Shown: piece by piece, positions 52,789-61,044 of the stretch
Position numbering within the stretch: the first letter of the stretch is position 1
How the letters are laid out: every line of letters starts with the position of its first letter
NCBI RefSeq assembly: GCF_010560025.1
Contig: NZ_SAIY01000005.1
Span: forward strand, 248,001 to 312,000
Length of the DNA: 64,000 nt
Direction: 5' to 3'
Source of the DNA: Verrucosispora sioxanthis
GTDB lineage: Bacteria > Actinomycetota > Actinomycetes > Mycobacteriales > Micromonosporaceae
Position numbers and translations under genes: made by a program
Notes under the pieces: model-generated
Told to the model about the DNA's origin: nothing
What the model saw: only the letters and a program-made list of their open reading frames with translations
The model's database searches: none

Positions 52789-53964
52789 TTGACTGTCGTG
52801 TCGGATCGTGTGGTCATCGGTATGGACCCGCACAAGCGCTCGGCAACGATCGAGGTCATGGCCCGCGACGAGACCGTCGTCGGCGGCGGCCGGTTCGACA
52901 CCGGCCGCGACGGCTACACGGCGATGCGAAGGTACGCCAACCGATGGCCGAACCGGGTCTGGGCGATCGAGGGCTGCCAAGGGATAGGCCGGCACATCGC
53001 CAACCGGCTCCTGGCCGATGGCGAGCAGGTCGTCGACGTGCCACCGAAGCTGTCGGCCAGGGCGCGGGTGTTCGCCACCGGGCAGGGCCGCAAGACCGAC
53101 GCCACCGACGCCCACTCCATCGCCCTGGTCGGCACCCGCATGGCCGGACTGCGCCCCGTCGTCAACGACGAACAGTTGGCCCTGCTGCGGATTCTGGTCG
53201 ACCGGCGCCGCTCCCTCGGCGAGGACCACACCCGGATGGTGTCCCAGCTGCACCAGCTGCTGCTGGAACTGATCCCCGGTGGAGCGAAGAAGAGCCTGTC
53301 CGCCGCCCAAGCCAAGGCACTGCTGGCCACCGTCCGGCCCCGGGACGCGGTCGGGAAGGCCCGCCGGCGGGTCGCCGCGGAGCTGATCGCCGACCTCGAA
53401 CGCATCTACCGACGCACCAAGGAAGCCGACAAGGAACTCAAGGACCTGGTCGCCTCCACCGGCACCACGCTGATGAACCTGCACGGCATCGGACCCTCCG
53501 GCGCCGCCCAGCTGCTCGTCGAGGTCGGCGACATCACCCGGTTCCCGAACCGGGCCCACTTCGCCTCCTGGAACGGCACCGCCCCCATCGACGCGTCCTC
53601 CGGCGAGCAGATGCGCCACCGGCTCTCCCGAGCCGGCAATCGGCAGATCAACCGGGTGCTGCACATCATGGCCACCGTCCAGCTGCGCAATCCCACCGAA
53701 GGACGCGCCTACTTCGACCGGAAGAAAGCCGGCGGCAAGACCTCGATGGAAGCCATGCGTGCGCTGAAACGACGCCTGTCCGACATCGTCTACCGCAGCA
53801 TGACCAACGACGCGGTGGCCACGGCGGCGGGCCCGGGAGGACAACGGGGAACGGCAACTGGCTCCAGCGTGACCGACTCTCATCCCCCAGCCGGCTCTTC
53901 GGAGAAGTCACTTCCCGGACCCGCCGCCACCCAGGATAGAACTCTCCTCCCGGCGGTGTCTTGA
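52789..53964 (+). CDS. IS110 family transposase
   Basis: A 391-residue transposase. The DEDD catalytic residues fit: GMDPHK near the start (Asp), AIEGCQGIGRH (Glu), and TDATDAHSIAL (Asp, Asp). The C-terminal Tnp_20-type domain has LHGIGPSGAAQLLVEVGD and the conserved ASWNGTAP and RAGNRQIN segments with Ser. The TTG at 52789 has GGAGG five bases upstream; a GTG at 52765 is also in frame. IS110 enzymes recombine DNA guided by a bridge RNA. Confidence 0.92.
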   Translation: MTVVSDRVVIGMDPHKRSATIEVMARDETVVGGGRFDTGRDGYTAMRRYANRWPNRVWAIEGCQGIGRHIANRLLADGEQVVDVPPKLSARARVFATGQGRKTDATDAHSIALVGTRMAGLRPVVNDEQLALLRILVDRRRSLGEDHTRMVSQLHQLLLELIPGGAKKSLSAAQAKALLATVRPRDAVGKARRRVAAELIADLERIYRRTKEADKELKDLVASTGTTLMNLHGIGPSGAAQLLVEVGDITRFPNRAHFASWNGTAPIDASSGEQMRHRLSRAGNRQINRVLHIMATVQLRNPTEGRAYFDRKKAGGKTSMEAMRALKRRLSDIVYRSMTNDAVATAAGPGGQRGTATGSSVTDSHPPAGSSEKSLPGPAATQDRTLLPAVS

Positions 53965-54162
53965 CATAGAGGGGAGCCAGATCCGGCTGCCGAGGCGCGC
54001 GTCGTTGGATGGCCGCCCGTGACGCAACGTACCCAACTGGAACCTGGGCCGGTCCTACAGGCGTCACGGCATCCGATCCGCGCAAGGTGGGTTGATCCGT
54101 TTCAGCTCGAACGTCAAGCCGTGCCTGTCGCTGCACCGGCGCCGGTAGTCCTACACCGGCTT

Positions 54163-54196
54163 CCAATTCAACACCCGAATTTGTAATCCCCTAGTG
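54163..54196 (+). promoter_or_regulatory. Shared bipartite motif, copy upstream of methyltransferase operon
   Basis: CCAAT at 54163-54167, 13 bases, then TTGTAATCCCCTAGTG at 54181-54196, 20 bases before the first start codon of the methyltransferase-recombinase operon. It is identical in both blocks and spacing to the copy at 40067-40100. TAGTGT at 54192 could serve as a -10 hexamer. Confidence 0.6.
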
Positions 54197-54215
54197 TCAG
54201 CGCTCGTCGGCGGAC

Positions 54216-54962
54216 GTGGCCCATACGCCCATGCCGAAGCCCCGCTCCACCGCCCCTGGTGACCGGCCCCAGCCCGCACCGGTTGGGTTGCTCCTCCCTC
54301 TCCTTCCTCTCTCCCTCGCACCGCGCACACCCTGCCTGGCAGTGCGGGACTGGCACGGGCTGTCCGCGAGTCAGCTCGCCTACCTCATTCGCCGCTACAC
54401 AGACGCGGGTGGCGTGGTGCTCGACCTCGACGCGCACCCCTCCGCCACCGCAACGACCACCTACCTGGGACGGGTACCGGCCCGGCTGGTCACCGGTCGC
54501 CACGGTCCGCACGTGCGGCTCTTGCCGTCCGAGCCCGGACACCGCAACCACCACACGACACGCCGGCCCTGCACGTGGGTCGACCTGATCCTGGCCACGC
54601 TGCCGCAGGGAACACAGGCGCATAACGCCAACAGCGCCGTCACAGCGATGCGGACCTGGCGACCTCTACTGCGCCCTGGCGGATTCCTGCTCGTCGGTCT
54701 CACCGCCCCGCCGCCTCCACCAGCCGAGGTCAGCTACCGCGCCACGGTCATCGCCGCCGCCCGCGCCGCCGGCCTCTACTACCACCAGCACATCCCCGCC
54801 GTCCTCGCCCCACTGCCCGAACACGAGCCACGCACCGCTCCCGAACACCCAGGCGAGGCCGACGACGGCCGGCGTCTGCTCGACGGCCGTCACCTTCCGA
54901 CGTTCCGGGACTTGCTCGTGTTCGGCACCACCGCCACCGGTGAGGAGAACGCCCGTGCCTAA
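54216..54962 (+). CDS. Methyltransferase-like protein
   Basis: A 248-residue protein with the Rossmann features of SAM-dependent methyltransferases: VVLDLDAHP near residue 68 and LLRPGGFLLVGL (motif-like loop after strand 4) near 155. The GxGxG motif is not intact, so it may be inactive or an unusual variant. GTG at 54216 and ATG at 54231 are both in frame. It overlaps the next gene by eight bases. It could be a partner subunit of the adjacent DNA methyltransferase. Confidence 0.6.
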   Translation: MAHTPMPKPRSTAPGDRPQPAPVGLLLPLLPLSLAPRTPCLAVRDWHGLSASQLAYLIRRYTDAGGVVLDLDAHPSATATTTYLGRVPARLVTGRHGPHVRLLPSEPGHRNHHTTRRPCTWVDLILATLPQGTQAHNANSAVTAMRTWRPLLRPGGFLLVGLTAPPPPPAEVSYRATVIAAARAAGLYYHQHIPAVLAPLPEHEPRTAPEHPGEADDGRRLLDGRHLPTFRDLLVFGTTATGEENARA

Positions 54963-55875
54963 TCCGACGTCCCACACCGCCGGCCCCCACGACTTCGGAT
55001 CGCCCCACCCCGACCCGTCCGACCTGGCGGCCCTACTCGCCGACGGCTACCTGGGTTCGGTCTGGCTCACGGGCCAGGCCCCATCGCGGGACCTGCGGCG
55101 CGGCCGGTACACCCCCGAATCGATGAAGCACCCTGGCAAGATGCTGCCGACCATCCCCCGCTACGCCATCCGCACCTACACCAACCCCGGTGATGTGGTC
55201 CTCGACCCCATGGCCGGCATCGGCACCACAATCATCGAAGCCATGCGCCTCGGCCGCCACGGCATCGGAGTCGAGTACGAAGCCGAATGGGTCGCCAAGG
55301 CAGCCGACAACATCCGCCACACCGTCCAAGCCGGTGTACCAGGCCGGGGCGAGATCTACCACGGCGACTCCACCGCGCTGCCGTCCCTATTGCCGGCAAG
55401 CCTGCACGGGCAGGTCGCTCTGGTGATCACCTCACCGCCTTATGGATCGTCCACCCATGGCCACGTCCGCACCCCGGGACCGCGACGCGGCAAGGTCCGC
55501 AAGATCAATCACAAGTACGGCAGCGTCAGCAACCTCGCCTACCGCAGCCACGGTGAGCTGGCCGACGGCTTCACCGAAATCCTCGCTGGCTGCCGGGCGG
55601 TGCTGCGGCCCGGTGGGCACGTCGTCGTCACCGCACGGCCCTACCGCCGCCACGGCGAACTCATCGACATCCCTGGCATGGTCGTTGCCGCTGGTGTCAA
55701 CGCCGGCCTGGAACTGGTCGAGGAATGCATCGCCCTCATCTGCGGCGTCCGCGACGGCGTAATCATCCCCCGCGCCTCGTTCTTTCAGCAGAAGAACATC
55801 CGCGACGCCATCGCCACCGGCGACCCCCAATGGCTCGTCCAGCACGAAGACGTGGTCATCCTGAGGGCGCTCTGA
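54955..55875 (+). CDS. DNA methyltransferase (N4-C or N6-A type)
   Basis: A 306-residue enzyme of the N6_N4 DNA methyltransferase type. DPMAGIGTT (84-92, the DPF/x-G-x-G-like AdoMet loop) precedes the catalytic TSPPYG motif (159-164). The TSPPY spelling is typical of N4-cytosine enzymes but N6-adenine is possible. The GTG at 54955 has GAGGAG upstream. No restriction enzyme gene is adjacent, so it may be an orphan methyltransferase. The next gene's ATG overlaps its stop. Confidence 0.82.
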   Translation: MPNPTSHTAGPHDFGSPHPDPSDLAALLADGYLGSVWLTGQAPSRDLRRGRYTPESMKHPGKMLPTIPRYAIRTYTNPGDVVLDPMAGIGTTIIEAMRLGRHGIGVEYEAEWVAKAADNIRHTVQAGVPGRGEIYHGDSTALPSLLPASLHGQVALVITSPPYGSSTHGHVRTPGPRRGKVRKINHKYGSVSNLAYRSHGELADGFTEILAGCRAVLRPGGHVVVTARPYRRHGELIDIPGMVVAAGVNAGLELVEECIALICGVRDGVIIPRASFFQQKNIRDAIATGDPQWLVQHEDVVILRAL

Positions 55876-56051
55876 TGGGCGACCGTCCGCCAGCCCAATC
55901 ACCGCGGCCCTCCGCGACGAAACCCACGCCGACGGTCGAGTTCGACGCCGAACCGGAGCTGACTGAAGCCGTAGCTCGCGCGCTGCTGGCCCTGCTGCAA
56001 CGCTCGCCAGTCATCCACGCTCAGGGTCCAGACGAGTCCACCAACGCTTGA
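55875..56051 (+). CDS. Small protein before the recombinase
   Basis: A 58-residue protein (VEFDAEPELTEAVARALLALLQR). Its ATG overlaps the methyltransferase stop by one base, with GAGGG upstream. It is a helical acidic protein of unknown function; small genes in this place may act as recombination directionality factors, which is a guess. Confidence 0.5.
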   Translation: MGDRPPAQSPRPSATKPTPTVEFDAEPELTEAVARALLALLQRSPVIHAQGPDESTNA

Positions 56052-56089
56052 TCACTTCATGCCGGTATGCGTAGATCCGTGCATCAGCA

Positions 56090-56128
56090 CGTCCGCCGGC
56101 CACCCGATCGCCGGGTGGCCGGCGGACG
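56090..56128 (+). terminator. Perfect 17-bp hairpin before the recombinase gene
   Basis: CGTCCGCCGGCCACCCG at 56090-56106 is perfectly complementary to CGGGTGGCCGGCGGACG at 56112-56128, with the 5-base loop ATCGC. It lies between the small gene and the recombinase start at 56162. It could act as a terminator or attenuator limiting recombinase synthesis, or as a protein-binding site. Confidence 0.5.
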
Positions 56129-56161
56129 CGCACCCCTCAACAGCCCGGGAAGGCGTTTTCG

Positions 56162-57904
56162 GTGACCATCGACATAACCCGTATCGAAGACACTGCCGCC
56201 GCACTACTCGCCGACCGCGAAAACCGACGATTCGCCTTCTACGGCCGGGTCTCCACCGAGGACCAGCAAGACCCGGTGGCATCGAGGAACTGGCAGCTCA
56301 GCCGCGCAACTGGCCTCATCGAACCGGTCGGCGGCATCATCGTCACCGAGTTCTTCGACATCGGCCTGTCCCGCTCCCTGCCGTGGAAGCGTCGGCCCCA
56401 GGCCGCCAAGCTTCTCGACGCTCTCGCCAACCCGGATCGCGGTTTCGACGCGGTCGTGATCGGTGAGCCCCAACGCGCGTTCTACGGCAACCAGTACAGC
56501 CTGACCATGCCCGTCTTCTCACACTACGACGTCGACCTGTGGGTGCCGGAAGTCGGCGGCGCGATCGACCCCGAGTCCGAAGCCCACGACCTGATCATGA
56601 GTGTGTTCGGCGGCATGTCCAAAGGCGAGCGCACCCGGGTGAAGGTCCGCGTCCGCACGGCGATGACCGCGCAGGCGAAGATCGAAGGACGGTTCCTCGG
56701 CGGGCGCCCACCCTTCGGATACCGCCTCGCCGACGCCGGACCACACCCCAACCCAGGCAAGGCCGCCGATGGCCGTCGCCTGCACAAGTTGGAACCCGAC
56801 CCGGCCACCGCCCCTGTTGTTCGGCGGATCTTCGCCTTGTACCTCGCCAACAACGGCTACTTCGCCATCGCCGAAGCGCTCACCCGCGACGGCATCCCGT
56901 CACCGTCAGCCGCCGACCCCGCCCGCAACCCGCACCGCACCGGCGAGGGCTGGGCCAAGAGCGCCGTCAAGAACATCCTGTCCAACCCCCGCTACACCGG
57001 CCGCCAAGTGTGGAACAAACAGCGCAAAGACGAGGTACTCCTCGACGTCAACGACGTCGCCCTCGGCTACGAAACCCGCATGCGCTGGAACGACAGGGAC
57101 TCGTGGGTGTGGTCCGACACGATCGCCCACCCGCCGCTCGTTACCGTCAACGACTTCGAGCTAGTGCAGACGATCATGGCGGCCAGCGGGCGGGGCCGCA
57201 CCGGCAACCGACAGCGGAGGGTACGCCGCCACTACCTTCTTCGCGGACTCATGCTCTGCGGACTGTGCGGACGCAAGATGCAAAGTCATCAGGCCCACGA
57301 GATGGCCTACTACCGGTGCCGATACCCCAACGAGTACGCCCTCGCCAACCACGTCCAGCACCCCCGCAACGTCTACGTCGCGGAACGAGACATCGTCCCC
57401 GCCCTCGACAACTGGCTGCTCACCGCGTTCGCCCCGCACCGACTGACCGACACGATCCGCCGACTCCACGCCGCCCAACCCGACACCGGCCCCAGCATCG
57501 TCTCACCGGAGATCACCGCCGCCAACAAGATCATCACGGCGTGCGACGCCAAACTCCTCCAATACCGCGCCATCGCCGACGCCGGAGGCGACCCCGCCAC
57601 CGTCGCCACCTGGATGGCCGAGGTCAACGCCCAACGCGCCGCCGCCGTCACTCAACGCGACCAAGCAGCAGCACAAGCACAAGCACCCCAACGCCTCACC
57701 GAGGACGACGTCCGGCACCTCGTCGGCAGCCTCGACGACATCCGCAACACCCTGCGGAACGCCCACCACCAGGACAAGAGCAACGTCTACCGCGCGCTAC
57801 GACTCGCCCTCACCTACAGCCCCGGTCAAAACAAAATCAGCGTCGAGGCTGAGCCTGACGCTGATTATTGTGGGGTAACTGTACGTGTCCGAGGGGGGAC
57901 TTGA
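56162..57904 (+). CDS. Large serine recombinase (integrase)
   Basis: A 580-residue large serine recombinase. The resolvase domain begins FAFYGRVSTEDQQ with the catalytic Ser at residue 31, followed by a recombinase domain (RRPPFGYRL, then YLANNGYFAIAEAL) and a zinc ribbon (CGLCGRKM, YRCRYP). A coiled-coil-like region follows. It starts at a GTG. Its stop codon, at 57902-57904, lies inside the tRNA-Leu gene, with the last residues (VRVRGGT) encoded by tRNA sequence. It should integrate and excise the element at this tRNA. Confidence 0.92.
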   Translation: MTIDITRIEDTAAALLADRENRRFAFYGRVSTEDQQDPVASRNWQLSRATGLIEPVGGIIVTEFFDIGLSRSLPWKRRPQAAKLLDALANPDRGFDAVVIGEPQRAFYGNQYSLTMPVFSHYDVDLWVPEVGGAIDPESEAHDLIMSVFGGMSKGERTRVKVRVRTAMTAQAKIEGRFLGGRPPFGYRLADAGPHPNPGKAADGRRLHKLEPDPATAPVVRRIFALYLANNGYFAIAEALTRDGIPSPSAADPARNPHRTGEGWAKSAVKNILSNPRYTGRQVWNKQRKDEVLLDVNDVALGYETRMRWNDRDSWVWSDTIAHPPLVTVNDFELVQTIMAASGRGRTGNRQRRVRRHYLLRGLMLCGLCGRKMQSHQAHEMAYYRCRYPNEYALANHVQHPRNVYVAERDIVPALDNWLLTAFAPHRLTDTIRRLHAAQPDTGPSIVSPEITAANKIITACDAKLLQYRAIADAGGDPATVATWMAEVNAQRAAAVTQRDQAAAQAQAPQRLTEDDVRHLVGSLDDIRNTLRNAHHQDKSNVYRALRLALTYSPGQNKISVEAEPDADYCGVTVRVRGGT

Positions 57905-57969
57905 ACCCCCACGCCCTATACGGGCACTAGCACCTCAAGCTAGCGCGTCTGCCATTCCGCCACCCGGAC
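57886..57969 (-). tRNA. tRNA-Leu (anticodon GAG)
   Basis: The reverse strand folds as a class II tRNA: acceptor stem GTCCGGG with CTCGGAC, anticodon stem CTAGC/GCTAG with loop TTGAGGT and anticodon GAG, a variable arm, and the T-arm GGGGGTTCAAGTCCCCC. The A at 57886 is the discriminator; CCA is not encoded. The 3' end faces the element and is the attachment site, sharing 19 bases with the recombinase gene. Confidence 0.93.
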
Positions 57970-58163
57970 CTACCTGTCCAGCCTACCGTGTCGGCCTCGG
58001 TGATCCCATCACCGAGAGGCCGCCCGGTGGGCTGCACGGGGAGTTACTGTACACGCCCCAGATGGATCATGCACATCGGCATCGGGCGTATCTGGGCTGT
58101 CATGGCACGGGGGTCGCGGCAGGCCGTCGCCCGGGTAGCGTCGAGGTGCCCGTACCCGGCAGC

Positions 58164-60836
58164 ATGGGCCCCGTGCCCCATGCTTCTCCCCTGGCCGTCG
58201 CTCAGCAACGGGCCCTCGCGCTGCGTGGTGCGGGTAACCTCGCCGCCGCCCGTGACCTGCTGATCGAGGCGGTCGAGTCCACTCGGCCGCCGTTCAGCAA
58301 GGATCATCCGGACGTGCTCAGCACCGCTCACCTGCTGGCCAGGCTGTATCGGGAGGCGGACGATCCGAGCGCGGCCCGGCGGGTGTTGGAGGAGGCGTTC
58401 GCCGCCGGGGAGCGTCGCTGGCCGCATGCCGATCCACTGATGCTGGCGTTGGCCTTCGAGCTGGGGTCCGTCGCGGACGAGTTGGGCAACCGCCACGAGG
58501 CGCGCCGGAACTACACCCGGGTGGCCGCCGCCGGCCCCGCCGTGCTCGGCGCCGACCACCCGGCGGTACGCATCGCACGGGAGTATCTCGGCGATGCCGC
58601 TCCCGCCCCGCAGCCCGTGGTCCTTCCTGCTCCCCATCCTGGCCCGGCTGGCCGGTCGGCTCGGGGGGCTCTGGATGAACCTACGGTGTCCCTGGCCGCA
58701 CTCTCCACGCTGTGGCAGCCGCACGACGCCTCGGCTGCGGCACCGCCGCATTCGGCCTCAGCTTCGGTGTCCGCGCCGGCCATCGATCATTCTGTTTCCG
58801 GCGGCCCTGGAGTGGCGGCCGCCTCTCACTCCCCCGGCTCACCACAGGGTTCCGTCGTACCGCCGCCACCGGTCATTCCGTTGGCATCGCCGACCTCGGC
58901 CGAGCCGATCCCACCACAGATCCCGCCACCGCCCACGGTGCCACCAACTGCGCTGCCGCAGATCCCGCCACCGGCCGCGGTACCACCGGCAGTGGTACCG
59001 CAGCTCCCGCGTCAGAATCCCACAGCCACGTCGCCTGACCCTCGGATACCGCCGCCGTCCATTCCACCGCGGGTTCCGTCCCCGCCCGCGGTGCCTCCGC
59101 CGCCAGTGGTCCCGCAGGCGCGGACCTCCTTTGAAGATCAGTCAGCCCGCCCGGTCGACCAGGTCCGGTCGGCTGCGGTGCCACCCGCGCCGATGGTGCC
59201 CCCAGTCCCGTCTGTCGCCGTGGCCGGGCCCGACGGCACGGTGCCGGCCCCGTCGTCGCCCGCTGCGCCGCCCACCGGGACGGCGCTCACGACGCCGGGC
59301 CCGCCGTCAAGTGGCGCGGCTCCTCGTCAGCGGGTGGAGGACGACGAGCAGACGGGCGTGCTGCGTTCCTGGCCAGCCGCCGACGGGTCGACGTCGGCGC
59401 GGAGCGGGGCCGCCTCGACCGGGCATCCCGAGTGGGCCCGGCCCACGATCCGCGTCCAGCAGATCGGGCCACTGCTGGACGAGGAAGCGGCCCGGGCCGG
59501 CGATCCGCCCGTACCGCCGGAACCGGCAGCTGGTGTGCCCTCGCCGGTCAGCGCGTCGCCGGCCTGGTCGTCGGTGGTCACTGGACCGTCGGCCGACGGG
59601 CAGCCGGTCAGTGCTCCACCCGCCTCGGCCTGGTCGGTCAGCGCGCCACCGGTGCTGGGCCAGCCCACCGAGGCACCCCGGAGCCAGATTCATCCGGTCA
59701 GCGCACCACCCGTCAGCGCACCACCGGTCAGCGCACCACCGGTCAGCGCACCACCCGTCAGCGGACCGACGAGCGGGCCACCAGGCTGGGCACCACCCGT
59801 CAGCGGACCACCGAGCTGGGCACCACCACCGACGAGCGCACCACCCGTCAGCGGACCACCCGTCAGCGCGCCGCCGGGTCCGTCCGTGCCCGCGCACGGC
59901 GCCTTACCGGTCAGCCCGACGGCCGGCCCGCACGAGATGACCGCACCACTGCCGCAACCCGGCCCGACCAGCGGACCGCCGGGTTACCCGGCGACCACCG
60001 GGGCGGCCGGCTACCCATCGCCTACCAGCGGACCGTCCGGGTATGCACCGCCGACCAGCGGAGCACCCACCGACGGACCGGCTGACTACCCACCGACCAG
60101 CGGAGCAGCGGTCAGCGGGTCGGCCGGCCACCCGCCGACAAGCGGAGCTTCCCACCCTGCACCTGTGCCTTACCAGCCGGTCAGCGGTGCGTCGTACGGC
60201 CAGACCGGCGGACCCGGCCCGTACGGGCCGGGGGTTGGCGCGCCGCAGCACGGTCCTGGGGCCCAGCCGCACGGCCCAGCGGCCTATCCGCAGCCCGGCG
60301 GTCACGGTGCGCCGCCGCCCTATCCGGGGCCGGCCGCGCCGGCCTGGAGTCGGTCCGGTTCGCAGTTTCCGGGGGTCGCCGCGCCGTACCAGGGACCGTT
60401 GGCGATGCCGAGCGGGGAGCCGACGCCGGGTCGCAACCGGGTGGCGATCGTGGTGGCGGTGGTGGCGGTCCTGGTGGCCCTGGCCGCCGTGATCGGGGTG
60501 GGTCTGCTGGTCCTGGACCGGCGGGCCGCACCGTCGACGGAACCGGCGACGCCGTCGCTCGGCGCGGTCGGCCCGCCGCCGGGGAACCTGACGATGCGCG
60601 ACGACACCACGACGATCACGTTGACCTGGACGGATCCGTCGGACGGGCTGGTGCCGTTCATGGTGGCCGGCGGGCGGACCGGGCAGTCGCTGGGGATGAT
60701 GGCCACGGTGGACCCGGGTCGGACCAGCTACACGGTCAACGGGTTGAGCACCCGGGTGAACTACTGCTTCGCGGTGCTCGCCGTCTACGACACCGACCAG
60801 TTCGCCACCTCCGACCAGGTGTGCACGTCACGGTAG
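58164..60836 (+). CDS. TPR and Pro-rich membrane protein with FN3-like end
   Basis: An 890-residue protein. The N-terminal 140 residues have TPR-like helices (AVAQQRALALRGAGNLAAARDLL, HPDVLSTAHLLARLYREA). A 570-residue Pro/Ser/Ala-rich tract follows with repeats of APPVS and SGPP type, then a membrane helix (VAIVVAVVAVLVALAAVIG) and a fibronectin III-like module (GNLTMRDDTTTITLTWTDPS). The start at 58164 is not strongly supported. It is the first chromosomal protein gene after the tRNA. Possibly cell-surface or signalling. Confidence 0.6.
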   Translation: MGPVPHASPLAVAQQRALALRGAGNLAAARDLLIEAVESTRPPFSKDHPDVLSTAHLLARLYREADDPSAARRVLEEAFAAGERRWPHADPLMLALAFELGSVADELGNRHEARRNYTRVAAAGPAVLGADHPAVRIAREYLGDAAPAPQPVVLPAPHPGPAGRSARGALDEPTVSLAALSTLWQPHDASAAAPPHSASASVSAPAIDHSVSGGPGVAAASHSPGSPQGSVVPPPPVIPLASPTSAEPIPPQIPPPPTVPPTALPQIPPPAAVPPAVVPQLPRQNPTATSPDPRIPPPSIPPRVPSPPAVPPPPVVPQARTSFEDQSARPVDQVRSAAVPPAPMVPPVPSVAVAGPDGTVPAPSSPAAPPTGTALTTPGPPSSGAAPRQRVEDDEQTGVLRSWPAADGSTSARSGAASTGHPEWARPTIRVQQIGPLLDEEAARAGDPPVPPEPAAGVPSPVSASPAWSSVVTGPSADGQPVSAPPASAWSVSAPPVLGQPTEAPRSQIHPVSAPPVSAPPVSAPPVSAPPVSGPTSGPPGWAPPVSGPPSWAPPPTSAPPVSGPPVSAPPGPSVPAHGALPVSPTAGPHEMTAPLPQPGPTSGPPGYPATTGAAGYPSPTSGPSGYAPPTSGAPTDGPADYPPTSGAAVSGSAGHPPTSGASHPAPVPYQPVSGASYGQTGGPGPYGPGVGAPQHGPGAQPHGPAAYPQPGGHGAPPPYPGPAAPAWSRSGSQFPGVAAPYQGPLAMPSGEPTPGRNRVAIVVAVVAVLVALAAVIGVGLLVLDRRAAPSTEPATPSLGAVGPPPGNLTMRDDTTTITLTWTDPSDGLVPFMVAGGRTGQSLGMMATVDPGRTSYTVNGLSTRVNYCFAVLAVYDTDQFATSDQVCTSR
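59694..59872 (+). repeat. 15-base repeats in the Pro-rich tract
   Basis: Repeats of GTCAGCGCACCACC(G/C) and variants with GGACCACC encode the VSAPP / VSGPP pattern in the protein. They are in-frame coding repeats of 15 bases and likely vary in number between strains. They are not part of a CRISPR array. Confidence 0.75.
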
Positions 60837-61044
60837 ACCGTTCCGACCGGCTGGCCGGCGGCTGGCCGGTCCCGTTCGGACGATCGTGGCGGGACACGCC
60901 GACGACACGCCACGCTGGGTGTCCACAGGCGGACGGTGCGGGTTCCCGGCGTCCGTAGCGTGACCATATGATGGCTCCCGGCTCAGGGGAGGGGTCGCCG
61001 GACGGGGGCGCCACCTGCCGAGACGACACGGGAGGCTGCCGGCT

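Larger units (their letters stand above)
52570..54000 (+). mobile_element. IS110 family insertion sequence
   Basis: An insertion of about 1.4 kb around the IS110 transposase gene. Ends are approximate: members have no terminal inverted repeats. The left flank carries the bridge-RNA-like structure; the right end is within about 50 bases after the transposase stop. It lies between the defence block and the methyltransferase operon. Confidence 0.7.

Noticed and set aside
40067..54196. The inverted 16-base repeats as ends of a transposon or att sites
   Set aside because: They are 14 kb apart without target duplications and both face downstream operons in the same sense, so a regulatory role fits better.
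59694..59872. Regular short repeats as a possible CRISPR array
   Set aside because: The repeats are contiguous, lack unique spacers and are in frame with a Pro-rich protein.
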